A stretch of 64,000 bases of DNA from Streptomyces alanosinicus (GTDB lineage: Bacteria; Actinomycetota; Actinomycetes; Streptomycetales; Streptomycetaceae). Positions 11,750 to 19,573 of this stretch are shown one piece after another. The notes under the pieces were generated by a model that worked only from the letters and a program-made list of their open reading frames with translations, did not search any database and was not told the DNA's origin. The DNA lies in contig NZ_BMVG01000001.1 of assembly GCF_014650595.1 (NCBI RefSeq), forward strand, positions 558,001 through 622,000, read 5' to 3'. A program made the position numbers and the translations under genes. Position 1 is the first letter of the stretch, and the number at the start of each line of letters is the position of its first letter.

Positions 11750-12385
11750 ATGGAAACACTGCGCGAACGCAAGAAACAGCGCACCCGGGAGGCGCTGCTG
11801 CGGGCCGCTCTGGAGCTGTTCACCACCCAGGGGTACGAGCACACCACCGTCGACGAGATCGCCGAGGCCGTCGACGTCTCCCAGCGCACCTTCTTCCGTT
11901 ACTTCGCGGGCAAGGAGGACGTGGCCTTCACCGTGCAGGCCATGACCGAGGAGCACTTCGTCGCCGCCCTGCGGGCGCGCCCGGCGCACGAGGCGCCGAT
12001 GCAGGCCCTGCGGCAGGCGGTCCTGGAGGGCTGGGACGCGATCCGCGAGACCGTCGAGACGGCCGTCCCGGTCGATCTGCATCTGCGGATGTACCGGACC
12101 ATCGAGTCGACGCCCGCACTGCTCGCCGCCCATCTGCTCCGCTCGGCGGAGACGGAGGAGACGATCGCGCGCCTGCTGGCCGAGCGCGAGGGCGTGGACG
12201 TGGACACCGACCCGCGCCCGCGACTCGCCGTGGCCATGTTCGGCGCGGTGATAAGGGTCACCGAGCGGCAGTGGTGCACGGGCGACGACTTCAGCCTGGC
12301 GGCCATCCGCCAACTCACCGCGTCCCACCTGGACCAGGCGGGTTCGGCGCTCACCGGGAACTGGCGCGAGAACCGAGATCGTTGA
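11750..12385 (+). CDS. TetR-family transcriptional regulator
   Basis: A 211-residue one-component repressor. The N-terminal helix-turn-helix (residues about 10-55) reads REALLRAALELFTTQGYEHT, followed by TVDEIAEAVDVSQRTFFRYF, typical of TetR. The C-terminal ligand domain is variable and gives no ligand clue. The ATG at 11750 has no ribosome site. A -10-like box centred about 10 bases upstream suggests a leaderless mRNA whose start overlaps the palindrome at 11733. It is divergent from the DHA2 exporter, the classic layout for a drug-responsive local repressor. Autoregulation and control of the exporter are inferred from this layout. Confidence 0.92.
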   Translation: METLRERKKQRTREALLRAALELFTTQGYEHTTVDEIAEAVDVSQRTFFRYFAGKEDVAFTVQAMTEEHFVAALRARPAHEAPMQALRQAVLEGWDAIRETVETAVPVDLHLRMYRTIESTPALLAAHLLRSAETEETIARLLAEREGVDVDTDPRPRLAVAMFGAVIRVTERQWCTGDDFSLAAIRQLTASHLDQAGSALTGNWRENRDR

Positions 12386-12400
12386 CGGGCAGTTCGGCCT

Positions 12401-12415
12401 ATCACGAAACGTGAT
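12401..12415. promoter_or_regulatory. Perfect palindrome ATCACGAAACGTGAT
   Basis: Six-base arms ATCACG/CGTGAT around AAA, 16 bases after the TetR stop and 54 bases before the hydrolase start. The short stem argues against a terminator, so it is more likely a regulator-binding site for the downstream gene. The regulator is unknown. Confidence 0.45.
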
Positions 12416-12468
12416 CCCCATCACTCGGTTACCCCGAGACCCTCCCGTTCTCCTAGTGTGTCCTCCCA

Positions 12469-13686
12469 GTGACTTCCTTCGACACCTCCCCGCAATTGAA
12501 CGTCTGGCGCGCACTGCTGGCGCTGGCCGTGGTGTTCGTGATGCTCGCGACCACCGGCTGGACCGCCCTGCGCACCCACCGGGAGTCGACCGAACTCCAG
12601 GCCTCGCTCGACAAGTGGCGGCACGGCAGCATCCACGGCCTGCATCTGCCGGACCCCGAGGCCGCACCGGCCCGGCTCGGCCGTTTCTTCGCCTCCCTCG
12701 GCCCCGAGGACCAGAGCCGGCTCGCCCACCGCTACCCGCTCGCGGTCGGCAACATGAACGGCGCGCCCGCCGCCCTGCGCTACCGCGCCAACCACATCGC
12801 GCTGGAGCAGGCCCGCAAGGTCGAGAAGAAGCGCATGCACGACGGCCGGCTCAGCACGGCCGGCCAGCAGGACGCGGGCCGTCGTATGCACCGCTACGAG
12901 TCCCTGCTGACCGCCGGCCGGCAGATCCTCGCCTTCGACCCCGAGGGCTCGGGCCGCGTCGCGGAGGTGTTCGGGAACCTGGACACGGCCCAGCGGGTCT
13001 CGGTCGTCGTCCCCGGCGTCGACACCGATCTGCTCACCTTCCAGAAGACCTACCGCCCGTACAGCGCCCCGGTCGGCATGGCCAAGGCGCTGTACGCGGC
13101 GGAGCGCGCCCAGAGCCCCGCGACCCGCACGGCCGTGATCGCCTGGGCCGACTACACCGCCCCCGACGGACTCGGCGTGGACGCGGCCACGGGCCTGCGC
13201 GCCGAGGAGGGCGCCCTGCGGCTGAACGCCCTGGTGGGCGGCCTGCCCGGCCGGGCCCCGGTGGCGATGATCTGCCACAGCTACGGCACGGTGGTCTGCG
13301 GTGTCGCCGCGCACTCCATGCCGGACCGGGTGAGTGACATCGCGGTGGCCGCGAGCCCCGGTATGCGGGTCTCCGCCGCCTCCCATCTGGGCACCGGGGC
13401 CCGGGTGTGGGCCATGCGGGACGCCACCGACTGGATCCAGGACGTGCCGTATCTGGAGCTGGGCGGGCTCGGGCACGGCGCCGACCCGGTGTCCTCGGGA
13501 TTCGGCGCGCGGGTGCTGTCCGCCCGGGACGCGCTCGGACACGCCGGCTATTTCCAGCCGGGCACGGACAGCCTGCGCAACCTCGCCGCCGTCGGCGTCG
13601 GCGCGTACGACGAGGTGACGTGCGCACGCGAGAACGACGTGTGCCGGGCCGGTCTGCCCGGCACGACGACGGCCGGACGCGCGTAG
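12469..13686 (+). CDS. Alpha/beta hydrolase, DUF1023 family, membrane-anchored
   Basis: A 405-residue protein with one N-terminal membrane segment (about residues 13-30, ALLALAVVFVMLA) and a large outer domain of the DUF1023 alpha/beta-hydrolase type. The nucleophile elbow is CHSYGT with Ser271. AWADYTAPDGLG and ASPGMRV are other family landmarks. Actinobacteria carry many DUF1023 proteins, thought to be secreted lipases or esterases; the substrate is unknown. The start is GTG at 12469. TAGTGT lies about 8 bases before it and no ribosome site is seen, so translation may be leaderless. The palindrome at 12401 may regulate it. Confidence 0.85.
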   Translation: MTSFDTSPQLNVWRALLALAVVFVMLATTGWTALRTHRESTELQASLDKWRHGSIHGLHLPDPEAAPARLGRFFASLGPEDQSRLAHRYPLAVGNMNGAPAALRYRANHIALEQARKVEKKRMHDGRLSTAGQQDAGRRMHRYESLLTAGRQILAFDPEGSGRVAEVFGNLDTAQRVSVVVPGVDTDLLTFQKTYRPYSAPVGMAKALYAAERAQSPATRTAVIAWADYTAPDGLGVDAATGLRAEEGALRLNALVGGLPGRAPVAMICHSYGTVVCGVAAHSMPDRVSDIAVAASPGMRVSAASHLGTGARVWAMRDATDWIQDVPYLELGGLGHGADPVSSGFGARVLSARDALGHAGYFQPGTDSLRNLAAVGVGAYDEVTCARENDVCRAGLPGTTTAGRA

Positions 13687-13731
13687 AAACAGCAGGAAGT
13701 GCGGTCTGCGCGGGTGGCGACGGAGGAGCAC

Positions 13732-14607
13732 GTGCCGCATACGATGAGCCGCATGGGTGACGTACTGGCGGGTTTTCATGCCGTCTGGGAGTTCGAGTCC
13801 GACTCCGTGCTCATCCGTTACGAACGGGGGATTCGGACACCGAAGTTGTTCCAGGCGCTCGGGGAGCGGCGCGTCCCGCTGTCCGCGGTCGAGGGCGTGA
13901 CCCTCGCCCCGGGCAAACGCGGCACCGTCGTGCTGCGGCTGCTGCTGCGCGTCGGTGCCGATCCGCTGCTCCAGGCGGCCGCCGGGCAGCTGAAGGAGGG
14001 CTCCGATCCCTACCGGCTGGTGCTGCCGGCCGAGCGGGAGACGCTCGCCGAGTACTACGCGGACGAGCTGAAGGGGCTGCTCGCCGAGTCCGAGTCGGGG
14101 CCGGCCGACCGGTACCTGGTGCCGGCGCCCGAGGCGCCGCTGCAGTTCAAGGCGTACGACGGGAAGGCGTCGTTCGACGGGACGTCCGTGCAGTTCCGCT
14201 GGTCGTGGACGGGGGCGTCGTCGGCGAAGTGGAAGGCCGGCGACCAGAGCTTCGCGGTGGCCGACCTGGCCGATGTGGAGTGGCGCTCGCCGGAGGTGTT
14301 CGAGGGACATCTGCGGCTGATCAGACGCGCGGCGGACGCGGAGGCGGCCGGGCCGGCCGATCAGGATCCCGCGGCCGTCGTCTTCGGGCTGGGATACGGG
14401 CCGGTGCACGAGTCGCTGCCGTTCGCCGCGGCCGTGCTCGCCGCCGTACGCACGCGGGGGCCGGTACCCGTGGTAGCGGCCCCCGCACGGCGCGACCCCG
14501 CCGATATCGCCGAGCGGATCCGGCATCTCGGCGAACTGCATCAGGCCGGGCTGGTCACCGACGAGGAGTTCGCCGCCAAGAAGGCGGAGCTGCTGGCGGA
14601 GCTGTGA
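13732..14607 (+). CDS. DUF4429 protein with C-terminal SHOCT domain
   Basis: A 291-residue cytoplasmic protein. Two PH-like DUF4429 repeats are visible: ALGERRVPLSAVEGV within residues about 10-120, and VQFRWSWTG with AVADLADVEW within residues about 145-240. A SHOCT motif closes the protein (HLGELHQAGLVTDEEFAAKK). SHOCT domains are short oligomerisation modules and DUF4429 has no known function. The start GTG at 13732 is chosen because GGAGGAG lies 3-5 bases before it; ATG codons at 13744 and 13753 are alternatives. The stop is one base from that of the convergent aldo/keto reductase gene, leaving no room for a terminator between them. Confidence 0.8.
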   Translation: MPHTMSRMGDVLAGFHAVWEFESDSVLIRYERGIRTPKLFQALGERRVPLSAVEGVTLAPGKRGTVVLRLLLRVGADPLLQAAAGQLKEGSDPYRLVLPAERETLAEYYADELKGLLAESESGPADRYLVPAPEAPLQFKAYDGKASFDGTSVQFRWSWTGASSAKWKAGDQSFAVADLADVEWRSPEVFEGHLRLIRRAADAEAAGPADQDPAAVVFGLGYGPVHESLPFAAAVLAAVRTRGPVPVVAAPARRDPADIAERIRHLGELHQAGLVTDEEFAAKKAELLAEL

Positions 14608-14608
14608 G

Positions 14609-15625
14609 CTACTCCCGGCCCGCGGAGGTGAACGCCATGTCCGCGTACCGGTCGCCGGCCACCGCGCCCGCGATCGGCTCCAGCCGGGCCAGTTCCCCGG
14701 CGGTGAGGGTGAGGGCGGTCGCCGCCGCGTTCTCCGCCACCCGGCCCGGCTTGCGGGTGCCCGGGATCGGGACGACCGGGAGGCCGTCGATCGTGGCGCG
14801 CTGCTGCACCCAGGCCAGGGCGATCTGGCCGGGGGTGGCGTCATGGGCCGCGGCGATGGCGCGCAGGGGCTCCAGGAGGGCCGCGTTGGCGGTCGCGTTG
14901 GCACCGGTGAAGCGGGGCTGGTGACGACGGAAGTCGTCGGCCGTCAGGTCCTGTTCGGCATCGGTGAAGGAGCCGGTGAGGAAGCCGCGGCCGAGCGGCG
15001 AGTACGGCACCAGGGCGACGCCCAGCTCACGCGCGGCCGGTACGACCTTCGCCTCGATGTCCCGGCTGAACAGGGACCACTCCGACTGGACGGCCGCGAT
15101 CGGGTGCACGGCGTGCGCGGCGCGCAGTTCGTCCGCGGTGACCTCGCTCAGCCCGAGGTGCTTGACCTTGCCCTCGCGCACCAGCTCGGCCATCGTGCCG
15201 ACGGTCTCCTCGATGGGGACGTTCACATCGCGGCGGTGCATGTAGTAGAGGTCGATCACATCGACGCCGAGCCGCTTCAGGCTGGCCTCGACGGCCTCGC
15301 GGATGTACGGCGCGTCGTTGCGGATGATCCGCTTGACCGGGTCGCCCTCCGGGATCGACAGGGCGAACTTGGTGGCGATGACCACCTCGTCCCGGTGCGC
15401 CGTGAAGAACGGCGACAGGAACCGCTCGTTGTCCCCTGCGGCGTAGGCGTCCGCCGTGTCGTACAGCGTCACCCCCAGCTCCAGCGCCCGCTCCAGCGCG
15501 GCGCGGGCCTGGCCGGCGTCCGTGGGGCCGTAGGCGAAGCTCATGCCCATGCAGCCGAGGCCCTGTACGCCGACCTCCGGTCCGCCCTCGCCGAGCCGTG
15601 CCGTCGCGATCCTGGCGTCGGTCAT
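14609..15625 (-). CDS. Aldo/keto reductase
   Basis: A 338-residue NADPH-dependent carbonyl reductase of the AKR superfamily. The catalytic tetrad is readable: Asp and Tyr in LYDTADAYAAG, Lys in VIATKFAL and His in LYYMHRRD. The C-terminal cofactor loop PVVPIPGTRKPGRV is present. The ATG at 15625 overlaps the stop of the upstream MerR regulator by four bases (ATGA), so the two form a MerR-AKR operon. GGAGGGGATCACGCG lies before the start. Substrate is probably an aldehyde or ketone sensed by, or linked to, the MerR ligand; this is inference. Confidence 0.93.
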   Translation of the reverse strand: MTDARIATARLGEGGPEVGVQGLGCMGMSFAYGPTDAGQARAALERALELGVTLYDTADAYAAGDNERFLSPFFTAHRDEVVIATKFALSIPEGDPVKRIIRNDAPYIREAVEASLKRLGVDVIDLYYMHRRDVNVPIEETVGTMAELVREGKVKHLGLSEVTADELRAAHAVHPIAAVQSEWSLFSRDIEAKVVPAARELGVALVPYSPLGRGFLTGSFTDAEQDLTADDFRRHQPRFTGANATANAALLEPLRAIAAAHDATPGQIALAWVQQRATIDGLPVVPIPGTRKPGRVAENAAATALTLTAGELARLEPIAGAVAGDRYADMAFTSAGRE

Positions 15626-16086
15626 CGCGTGATCCCCTCCGTCGCATAAAAACTGATCTTGGTGTCGAGCACGGCGAGCGTGTCCCGCAGTTCGGCGATC
15701 CTGGTCAGCACGTCCCGGCGGGTCGACTCCAGCAGGTCCTTCCGCTCCCCGTAGGTGCTCTCGCCCTCCCGGACCAGCTCCGCGTACCGGACCATGTCCG
15801 CCACCGGCATGCCGGTCAGCCGCAGCTTGGTCACGAAGTCCAGCCAGTCCAGGTCGCGGTTGCTGTAGCGCCGCTGGCCGGTGTGCGAACGGTCGACGTG
15901 CGGCATCAGACCGATCCGCTCGTACCAGCGCAGGGTGTGCGCGGTCAGCCCGGTGAACGCGACGACCTCGCTGATCGTGTAGCGGTCCTCGCCGTCGGGT
16001 CGTGGATGGCTTCTGGGCGGGGCGGAGCAGATGTCGGCGGGGGCCGTGTGCGCGGTGTCCGCTGGCGTGGTCTGCATCACCGTCAT
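15622..16086 (-). CDS. MerR-family transcriptional regulator
   Basis: A 154-residue regulator. The MerR winged helix-turn-helix starts at YTISEVVAFTGLTAHTLRWY and continues to GQRRYSNRDLDWLDFV, followed by a dimerisation coiled coil (LLESTRRDVLTRIAELRDTL). There are no cysteines suited to metal binding in the C-terminus, so an organic or stress signal is likelier than a metal. The start is ATG at 16086 behind GGAGG with very short spacing; an ATG at 16077 is the alternative. A perfect 18-bp palindrome (16104-16121) sits in the promoter spacer, as expected for autoregulated MerR promoters. It is the first gene of the operon with the aldo/keto reductase. Confidence 0.9.
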   Translation of the reverse strand: MTVMQTTPADTAHTAPADICSAPPRSHPRPDGEDRYTISEVVAFTGLTAHTLRWYERIGLMPHVDRSHTGQRRYSNRDLDWLDFVTKLRLTGMPVADMVRYAELVREGESTYGERKDLLESTRRDVLTRIAELRDTLAVLDTKISFYATEGITR

Positions 16087-16103
16087 GACCTCCACGCTAT
16101 GAC

Positions 16104-16121
16104 CTTGGAGTGCACTCCAAG
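16104..16121 (-). promoter_or_regulatory. MerR operator in the merR-AKR promoter
   Basis: A perfect 18-bp palindrome, CTTGGAGTGCACTCCAAG. On the minus strand it falls between a -35-like TTGCTT and a -10-like CATAGC, the place where MerR proteins bind an over-long spacer. It begins 18 bases upstream of the MerR start codon. Confidence 0.82.
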
Positions 16122-16183
16122 CAAGCGGATCCGGTAAGAAATCCGCAGGACGCGGGCGGGGGCGCGGGGCTAACGTGCCCCGC

Positions 16184-16663
16184 ATGAGTCTTGCACGCCG
16201 GGCTCTGCCCGAGGATGCCGGTGAAGTGCTGCGCCTGCGGCAGGTCATGATCGACTCGATCTGGAGCGGGGGCGGCGGCCACGGTCCGACCAACTGGCAC
16301 GCCGAGTCCCTGCCGACGCTGCGGGAGCGGCTGGCGCGGGCCGACGGGGACTTCGCGGCCTTCGTCGTGGACCATCCGGACCGGCCGGGGGCGCTGGCCG
16401 CGCTGGTGGCCGGGACGCTGGAGTACCGGATCGGGAAGGCCGGCAATCCGCACGGGCGGGTCGGGCATGTGTTCAGCGTGGCCACCGACCCGGACGCCCG
16501 CCGCCGCGGGTACGCGCGCGTGTGCATGGAGGAGCTGCTGGCCTGGTTCCGGGCGCGGGGCGCCAGACATGTGCTGCTCAACGCCTCCCCCGCGGCCGAA
16601 CCGCTGTACGCCTCGCTCGGCTTCACCCGTGACCCCGACCCGTCGATGCGGCTGCCGCTGTGA
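16184..16663 (+). CDS. GNAT-family N-acetyltransferase
   Basis: A 159-residue acetyl-CoA-dependent acyltransferase. The acetyl-CoA-binding motif A is VFSVATDPDARRRGYARVCM, with R-R-R-G-Y in the pyrophosphate loop, and the C-terminal AAEPLYASLGF matches motif B. The ATG at 16184 is chosen because TAACGT lies 8 bases before it, giving a leaderless start; an in-frame GTG at 16175 overlaps this box and is rejected. The substrate is unknown. It is divergent from the MerR gene and just upstream of a serine hydrolase that has its own start signal. Confidence 0.88.
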   Translation: MSLARRALPEDAGEVLRLRQVMIDSIWSGGGGHGPTNWHAESLPTLRERLARADGDFAAFVVDHPDRPGALAALVAGTLEYRIGKAGNPHGRVGHVFSVATDPDARRRGYARVCMEELLAWFRARGARHVLLNASPAAEPLYASLGFTRDPDPSMRLPL

Positions 16664-16682
16664 GCCGCATAGGCTCGGCGGC

Positions 16683-17513
16683 ATGTCGTTGAACAGCCTG
16701 ACCAGCCTGGCCTCGGTCGAGAACTGGCCCGTGCCCACCGCCGCGGCGGGCGTCGTACGAGCCGACGGGACCGTCCTCGGCACGCACGGCCCCGTCGGGC
16801 ACCGCTTTCCGCTCGCCTCGGTCACCAAGCCGCTGGCGGCCTACGCGGCGCTCGTCGCCTACGAGGAGGGCGCGATCGAGCTGGACGAGCCGGCCGGGCC
16901 GCCCGGTGCGACCGTCCGCCATCTGCTCGCGCACACCTCCGGGCTGGCCTTCGACGAGCACCGGGTGACGGCTTCGCCCGGGGAGCGGCGGCTGTACTCC
17001 AACGCCGGGTTCGAGCAGCTCGGCGACCACATCGCCAAGGCCACGGACATCCCCTTCGCGGAGTATCTGCGGCAGGCGGTGCTGGAGCCGCTGGGGATGA
17101 CCTCGACGACGCTGGCGGGCTCCCCCGCGAAGGACGGCGTCTCCACGGTGGCCGATCTGCTGCGGTTCGCGGCGGAGGTGCAGCTGCCGCGGCTGCTGGA
17201 TCCGCGGACGGTCGCGGAGGCGATGAGCGTGCAGTACCCGGGGACGAAGGGGGTGCTGCCGGGGTACGGGCACCAGAACCCGAACGACTGGGGGCTGGGC
17301 TTCGAGATCCGCGACGCCAAGTCACCGCACTGGACGGGGAGTTCGTCCTCCGCGCGGACCTTCGGGCACTTCGGCCAGTCCGGTACGTTCCTGTGGGTCG
17401 ATCCCGTCGCCGGTGCGGCCGGCGTCGCCCTGACGGACCGGGCGTTCGGGCCGTGGGCGGTCGAGGCGTGGCCGGCCTTCACGGACGCGGTGCTCGCGGA
17501 GCTGCGCGGCTGA
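16683..17513 (+). CDS. Serine hydrolase, beta-lactamase/class C-like family
   Basis: A 276-residue penicillin-binding-protein-fold hydrolase. The catalytic triad motifs are SVTK (Ser46-Lys49), YSN (Tyr105-Asn107) and HFGQSG near residue 229, which takes the place of the KTG motif. No signal peptide is evident, so it is probably a cytoplasmic esterase, D-aminopeptidase-like enzyme or amidase rather than a secreted beta-lactamase. The ATG at 16683 follows TAGGCT by about 8 bases (leaderless pattern), within 20 bases of the GNAT stop. It is convergent with the pirin gene, with only 12 bases between stops. Confidence 0.88.
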   Translation: MSLNSLTSLASVENWPVPTAAAGVVRADGTVLGTHGPVGHRFPLASVTKPLAAYAALVAYEEGAIELDEPAGPPGATVRHLLAHTSGLAFDEHRVTASPGERRLYSNAGFEQLGDHIAKATDIPFAEYLRQAVLEPLGMTSTTLAGSPAKDGVSTVADLLRFAAEVQLPRLLDPRTVAEAMSVQYPGTKGVLPGYGHQNPNDWGLGFEIRDAKSPHWTGSSSSARTFGHFGQSGTFLWVDPVAGAAGVALTDRAFGPWAVEAWPAFTDAVLAELRG

Positions 17514-17525
17514 CACCCGTGCCGC

Positions 17526-18179
17526 CTACGCCCCCATCTCCCACATCAGCAGTTCCGCCGGGGCCTCGGCCAGCGCCTGGAGGCCGGGGGTCCCGGTGAT
17601 CCGGGCCGCGTCGCCGGGGCCGAGGGCCTGGCCCGCCAGCGCGACCTGCCCGTGCACCACGTGGACGTACACGTACGCCGCGTCGGGCACCGCCGTCCGC
17701 TCCCCGGCCGCGAGCCGGCGGACATGCAGCATCGCGCCCGCCGCCGGTACGGCGTACGGCGTGGAGTCGGCGATCCCCGGGATGATCTCGTACGACGGCA
17801 CCCCGCCGGGGTTCCGCGGGGCCAGCCACATCTGGAGGAAGGTGAGGGGCGACGAGCCGTCGTTGCGTTCCACATGGCGGACACCCGCCGCCGAGCTGAG
17901 GCGTTGTACGTCGCCGGGGCGGACCCGGGTCTCGTGGCCGGCGGAGTCGCGGTGGGTCAGCTCGCCCTCGATCACCCAGGTGACGATCTCGGTGTGGCTG
18001 TGCGAGTGTTCGTCGAAGCCGGCGCCGGGCGCGAGCCGCTCCTCGTTGCAGGCGATGACCGCGCCGAAGCGGAGGTTGCCGGGGTCGTAGTGCGGGCCGA
18101 AGGAGAAGGCGTGCCACGACTCGATCCCGGACTCCGCATCGCCCCCTGGATAGCGCTCACCGGCGCGCCGTACGTCCAT
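17526..18179 (-). CDS. Pirin-family protein
   Basis: A 217-residue bicupin protein. The N-terminal cupin carries the pirin metal-binding pattern PGAGFDEHSHSHTEIVTWV (His, His, His) followed by GELTHRDSAGHE and VRPGDVQRLSSAAGV. The C-terminal cupin (HVRRLAAGERTAVP onward) lacks a clear metal site, as is usual. Some bacterial pirins have quercetinase activity or bind metabolic enzymes; the role here is unknown. The ATG at 18179 is used. In-frame GTG codons a few triplets upstream, closer to a GGAGGGGAG site, are possible alternatives. Divergent from the fasR gene, 87 bases away. Confidence 0.87.
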   Translation of the reverse strand: MDVRRAGERYPGGDAESGIESWHAFSFGPHYDPGNLRFGAVIACNEERLAPGAGFDEHSHSHTEIVTWVIEGELTHRDSAGHETRVRPGDVQRLSSAAGVRHVERNDGSSPLTFLQMWLAPRNPGGVPSYEIIPGIADSTPYAVPAAGAMLHVRRLAAGERTAVPDAAYVYVHVVHGQVALAGQALGPGDAARITGTPGLQALAEAPAELLMWEMGA

Positions 18180-18266
18180 CACGACCACCACCGTAGCTCC
18201 CCTCCGTCGCAGCACAGCCCCACCCGGCGGCGCGCACCGGCGTCCGGATAAGGCAGTCTTGTCCCC

Positions 18267-19484
18267 GTGCCCGAACCCGAATCCCGCACCCGCGACTCCC
18301 ACGCCGAACGCCACGGACACGACGGCCATCCGCATGCCGCGACCCTGAAGCGGCTGGAGAAGTCCTCCGGGTCCCTCGCCGCGCAGGCCATCGCACGCAT
18401 GGACGAGACCCTGTCGTGGTACCGGGCCATGCCCCCGGAGAACCGCTCCTGGATCGGGCTGGTCGCCCAGGCGGGCATCGCGGCCTTCACCGAGTGGTTC
18501 CGGCACCCGGACGCCCCGCAGGCGATCTCCACCGATGTGTTCGGGACGGCGCCGCGCGAGCTGACCCGGGCCATCACGCTGCGGCAGACCGTGGAGATGG
18601 TGCGGACCACCATCGAGGTCATGGAGAGCGCCATCGACGAGGTGGCCGCTCCCGGTGACGAGAGCGTGCTGCGCGAAGCACTGCTCGTGTACGCGCGGGA
18701 GATCGCCTTCGCCACCGCGCAGGTGTACGCCCAGGCCGCCGAGGCACGCGGTGCCTGGGACGCGCGGCTGGAGTCGCTGGTGGTCAACGCGGTGCTCAGC
18801 GGGGAGGCCGACGAGGGGGCAGTCAGCCGGGCCGCCGCGCTCGGCTGGAACTCGCCGGACCATGTGTGTGTGGTGCTCGGGACCGCGCCGGACGGGGACA
18901 GCGAGCTGACCGTCGAGGCGATCCGGCGGGCCGCCCGGCACGCCAAGCTGCAGGTGCTCACCGGTGTGCTCGGGGACCGGCTCGTCGTCATCGCGGGCGG
19001 CAGCCCCCATCCGCTCGCCGTCGCCAAGTCGCTCATCGGGCCCTTCGCCGCCGGGCCGGTCGTCGCGGGGCCCGTCGTACCGGATCTGCTGGCCGCCACC
19101 CGGTCCGCGCAGGCCGCCGCCGCGGGCCTGAAGGCGTGTTCCGCCTGGCAGGACGCGCCACGGCCGGTGCTGGCGGACGATCTGCTGCCGGAGCGCGCGA
19201 TCGCGGGCGATCCGAGCGCCCGCGAACAGCTGGTGGAGGAGATCTACAGACCGTTGGAGGAAGCGGGTTCCGCGCTGCTGGAGACCCTGAGCGTCTACCT
19301 GGAGCAGGCGAGCAGCCTGGAAGGCGCGGCCCGGATGCTCTTCGTTCACCCGAACACCGTGCGCTACCGGCTCCGACGTGTGACTGACGTCACCGGCTGG
19401 TCGCCATCGGATGTACGATCCGCGTTCACGCTGCGGATCGCGCTCATCCTCGGGCGTCTGGCCGACGGCGAGGCCCCGGCATAA
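18267..19484 (+). CDS. fasR: Fatty-acid synthesis regulator FasR (PucR-type)
   Basis: A 405-residue DNA-binding regulator with a C-terminal PucR helix-turn-helix (YLEQASSLEGAARMLFVHP followed by NTVRYRLRRVTDVTGW) and a middle GGDEF-like/CdaR-type domain. In S. coelicolor the gene just upstream of fabD encodes FasR, an activator of the fabD-fabH-acpP-fabF operon; position, length and domain order match, so the symbol is assigned by synteny. The start is GTG at 18267, with CAGTCT seven bases before it and no ribosome site. A 23-base palindrome starts two bases after the stop codon and may be the FasR target controlling fabD. Confidence 0.93.
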   Translation: MPEPESRTRDSHAERHGHDGHPHAATLKRLEKSSGSLAAQAIARMDETLSWYRAMPPENRSWIGLVAQAGIAAFTEWFRHPDAPQAISTDVFGTAPRELTRAITLRQTVEMVRTTIEVMESAIDEVAAPGDESVLREALLVYAREIAFATAQVYAQAAEARGAWDARLESLVVNAVLSGEADEGAVSRAAALGWNSPDHVCVVLGTAPDGDSELTVEAIRRAARHAKLQVLTGVLGDRLVVIAGGSPHPLAVAKSLIGPFAAGPVVAGPVVPDLLAATRSAQAAAAGLKACSAWQDAPRPVLADDLLPERAIAGDPSAREQLVEEIYRPLEEAGSALLETLSVYLEQASSLEGAARMLFVHPNTVRYRLRRVTDVTGWSPSDVRSAFTLRIALILGRLADGEAPA

Positions 19485-19485
19485 G

Positions 19486-19508
19486 GTTTTGTCGGGGCCC
19501 CACAAAAC
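19486..19508. promoter_or_regulatory. Palindrome upstream of fabD, candidate FasR operator or attenuator
   Basis: Arms GTTTTGT (19486-19492) and ACAAAAC (19502-19508) enclose CGGGGCCCC, whose own G4/C4 extends the pairing. It lies between the fasR stop and the fabD start. The A/T-rich arms are unusual in this GC-rich sequence, which favours a protein-binding site. A terminator of fasR is the alternative. Confidence 0.55.
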
Positions 19509-19573
19509 GCCCTCGTGTTCTTCGTCCTTGTCCCCACGGGCGGCCGTGGCCGTCCCCAAGAGAGAGTGTGAGA

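Noticed and set aside
16467..16682. Longer start for the serine hydrolase overlapping the GNAT gene
   Set aside because: The extension is out of frame with the GNAT product and Arg/Cys-rich; the promoter box before 16683 fixes the shorter start.
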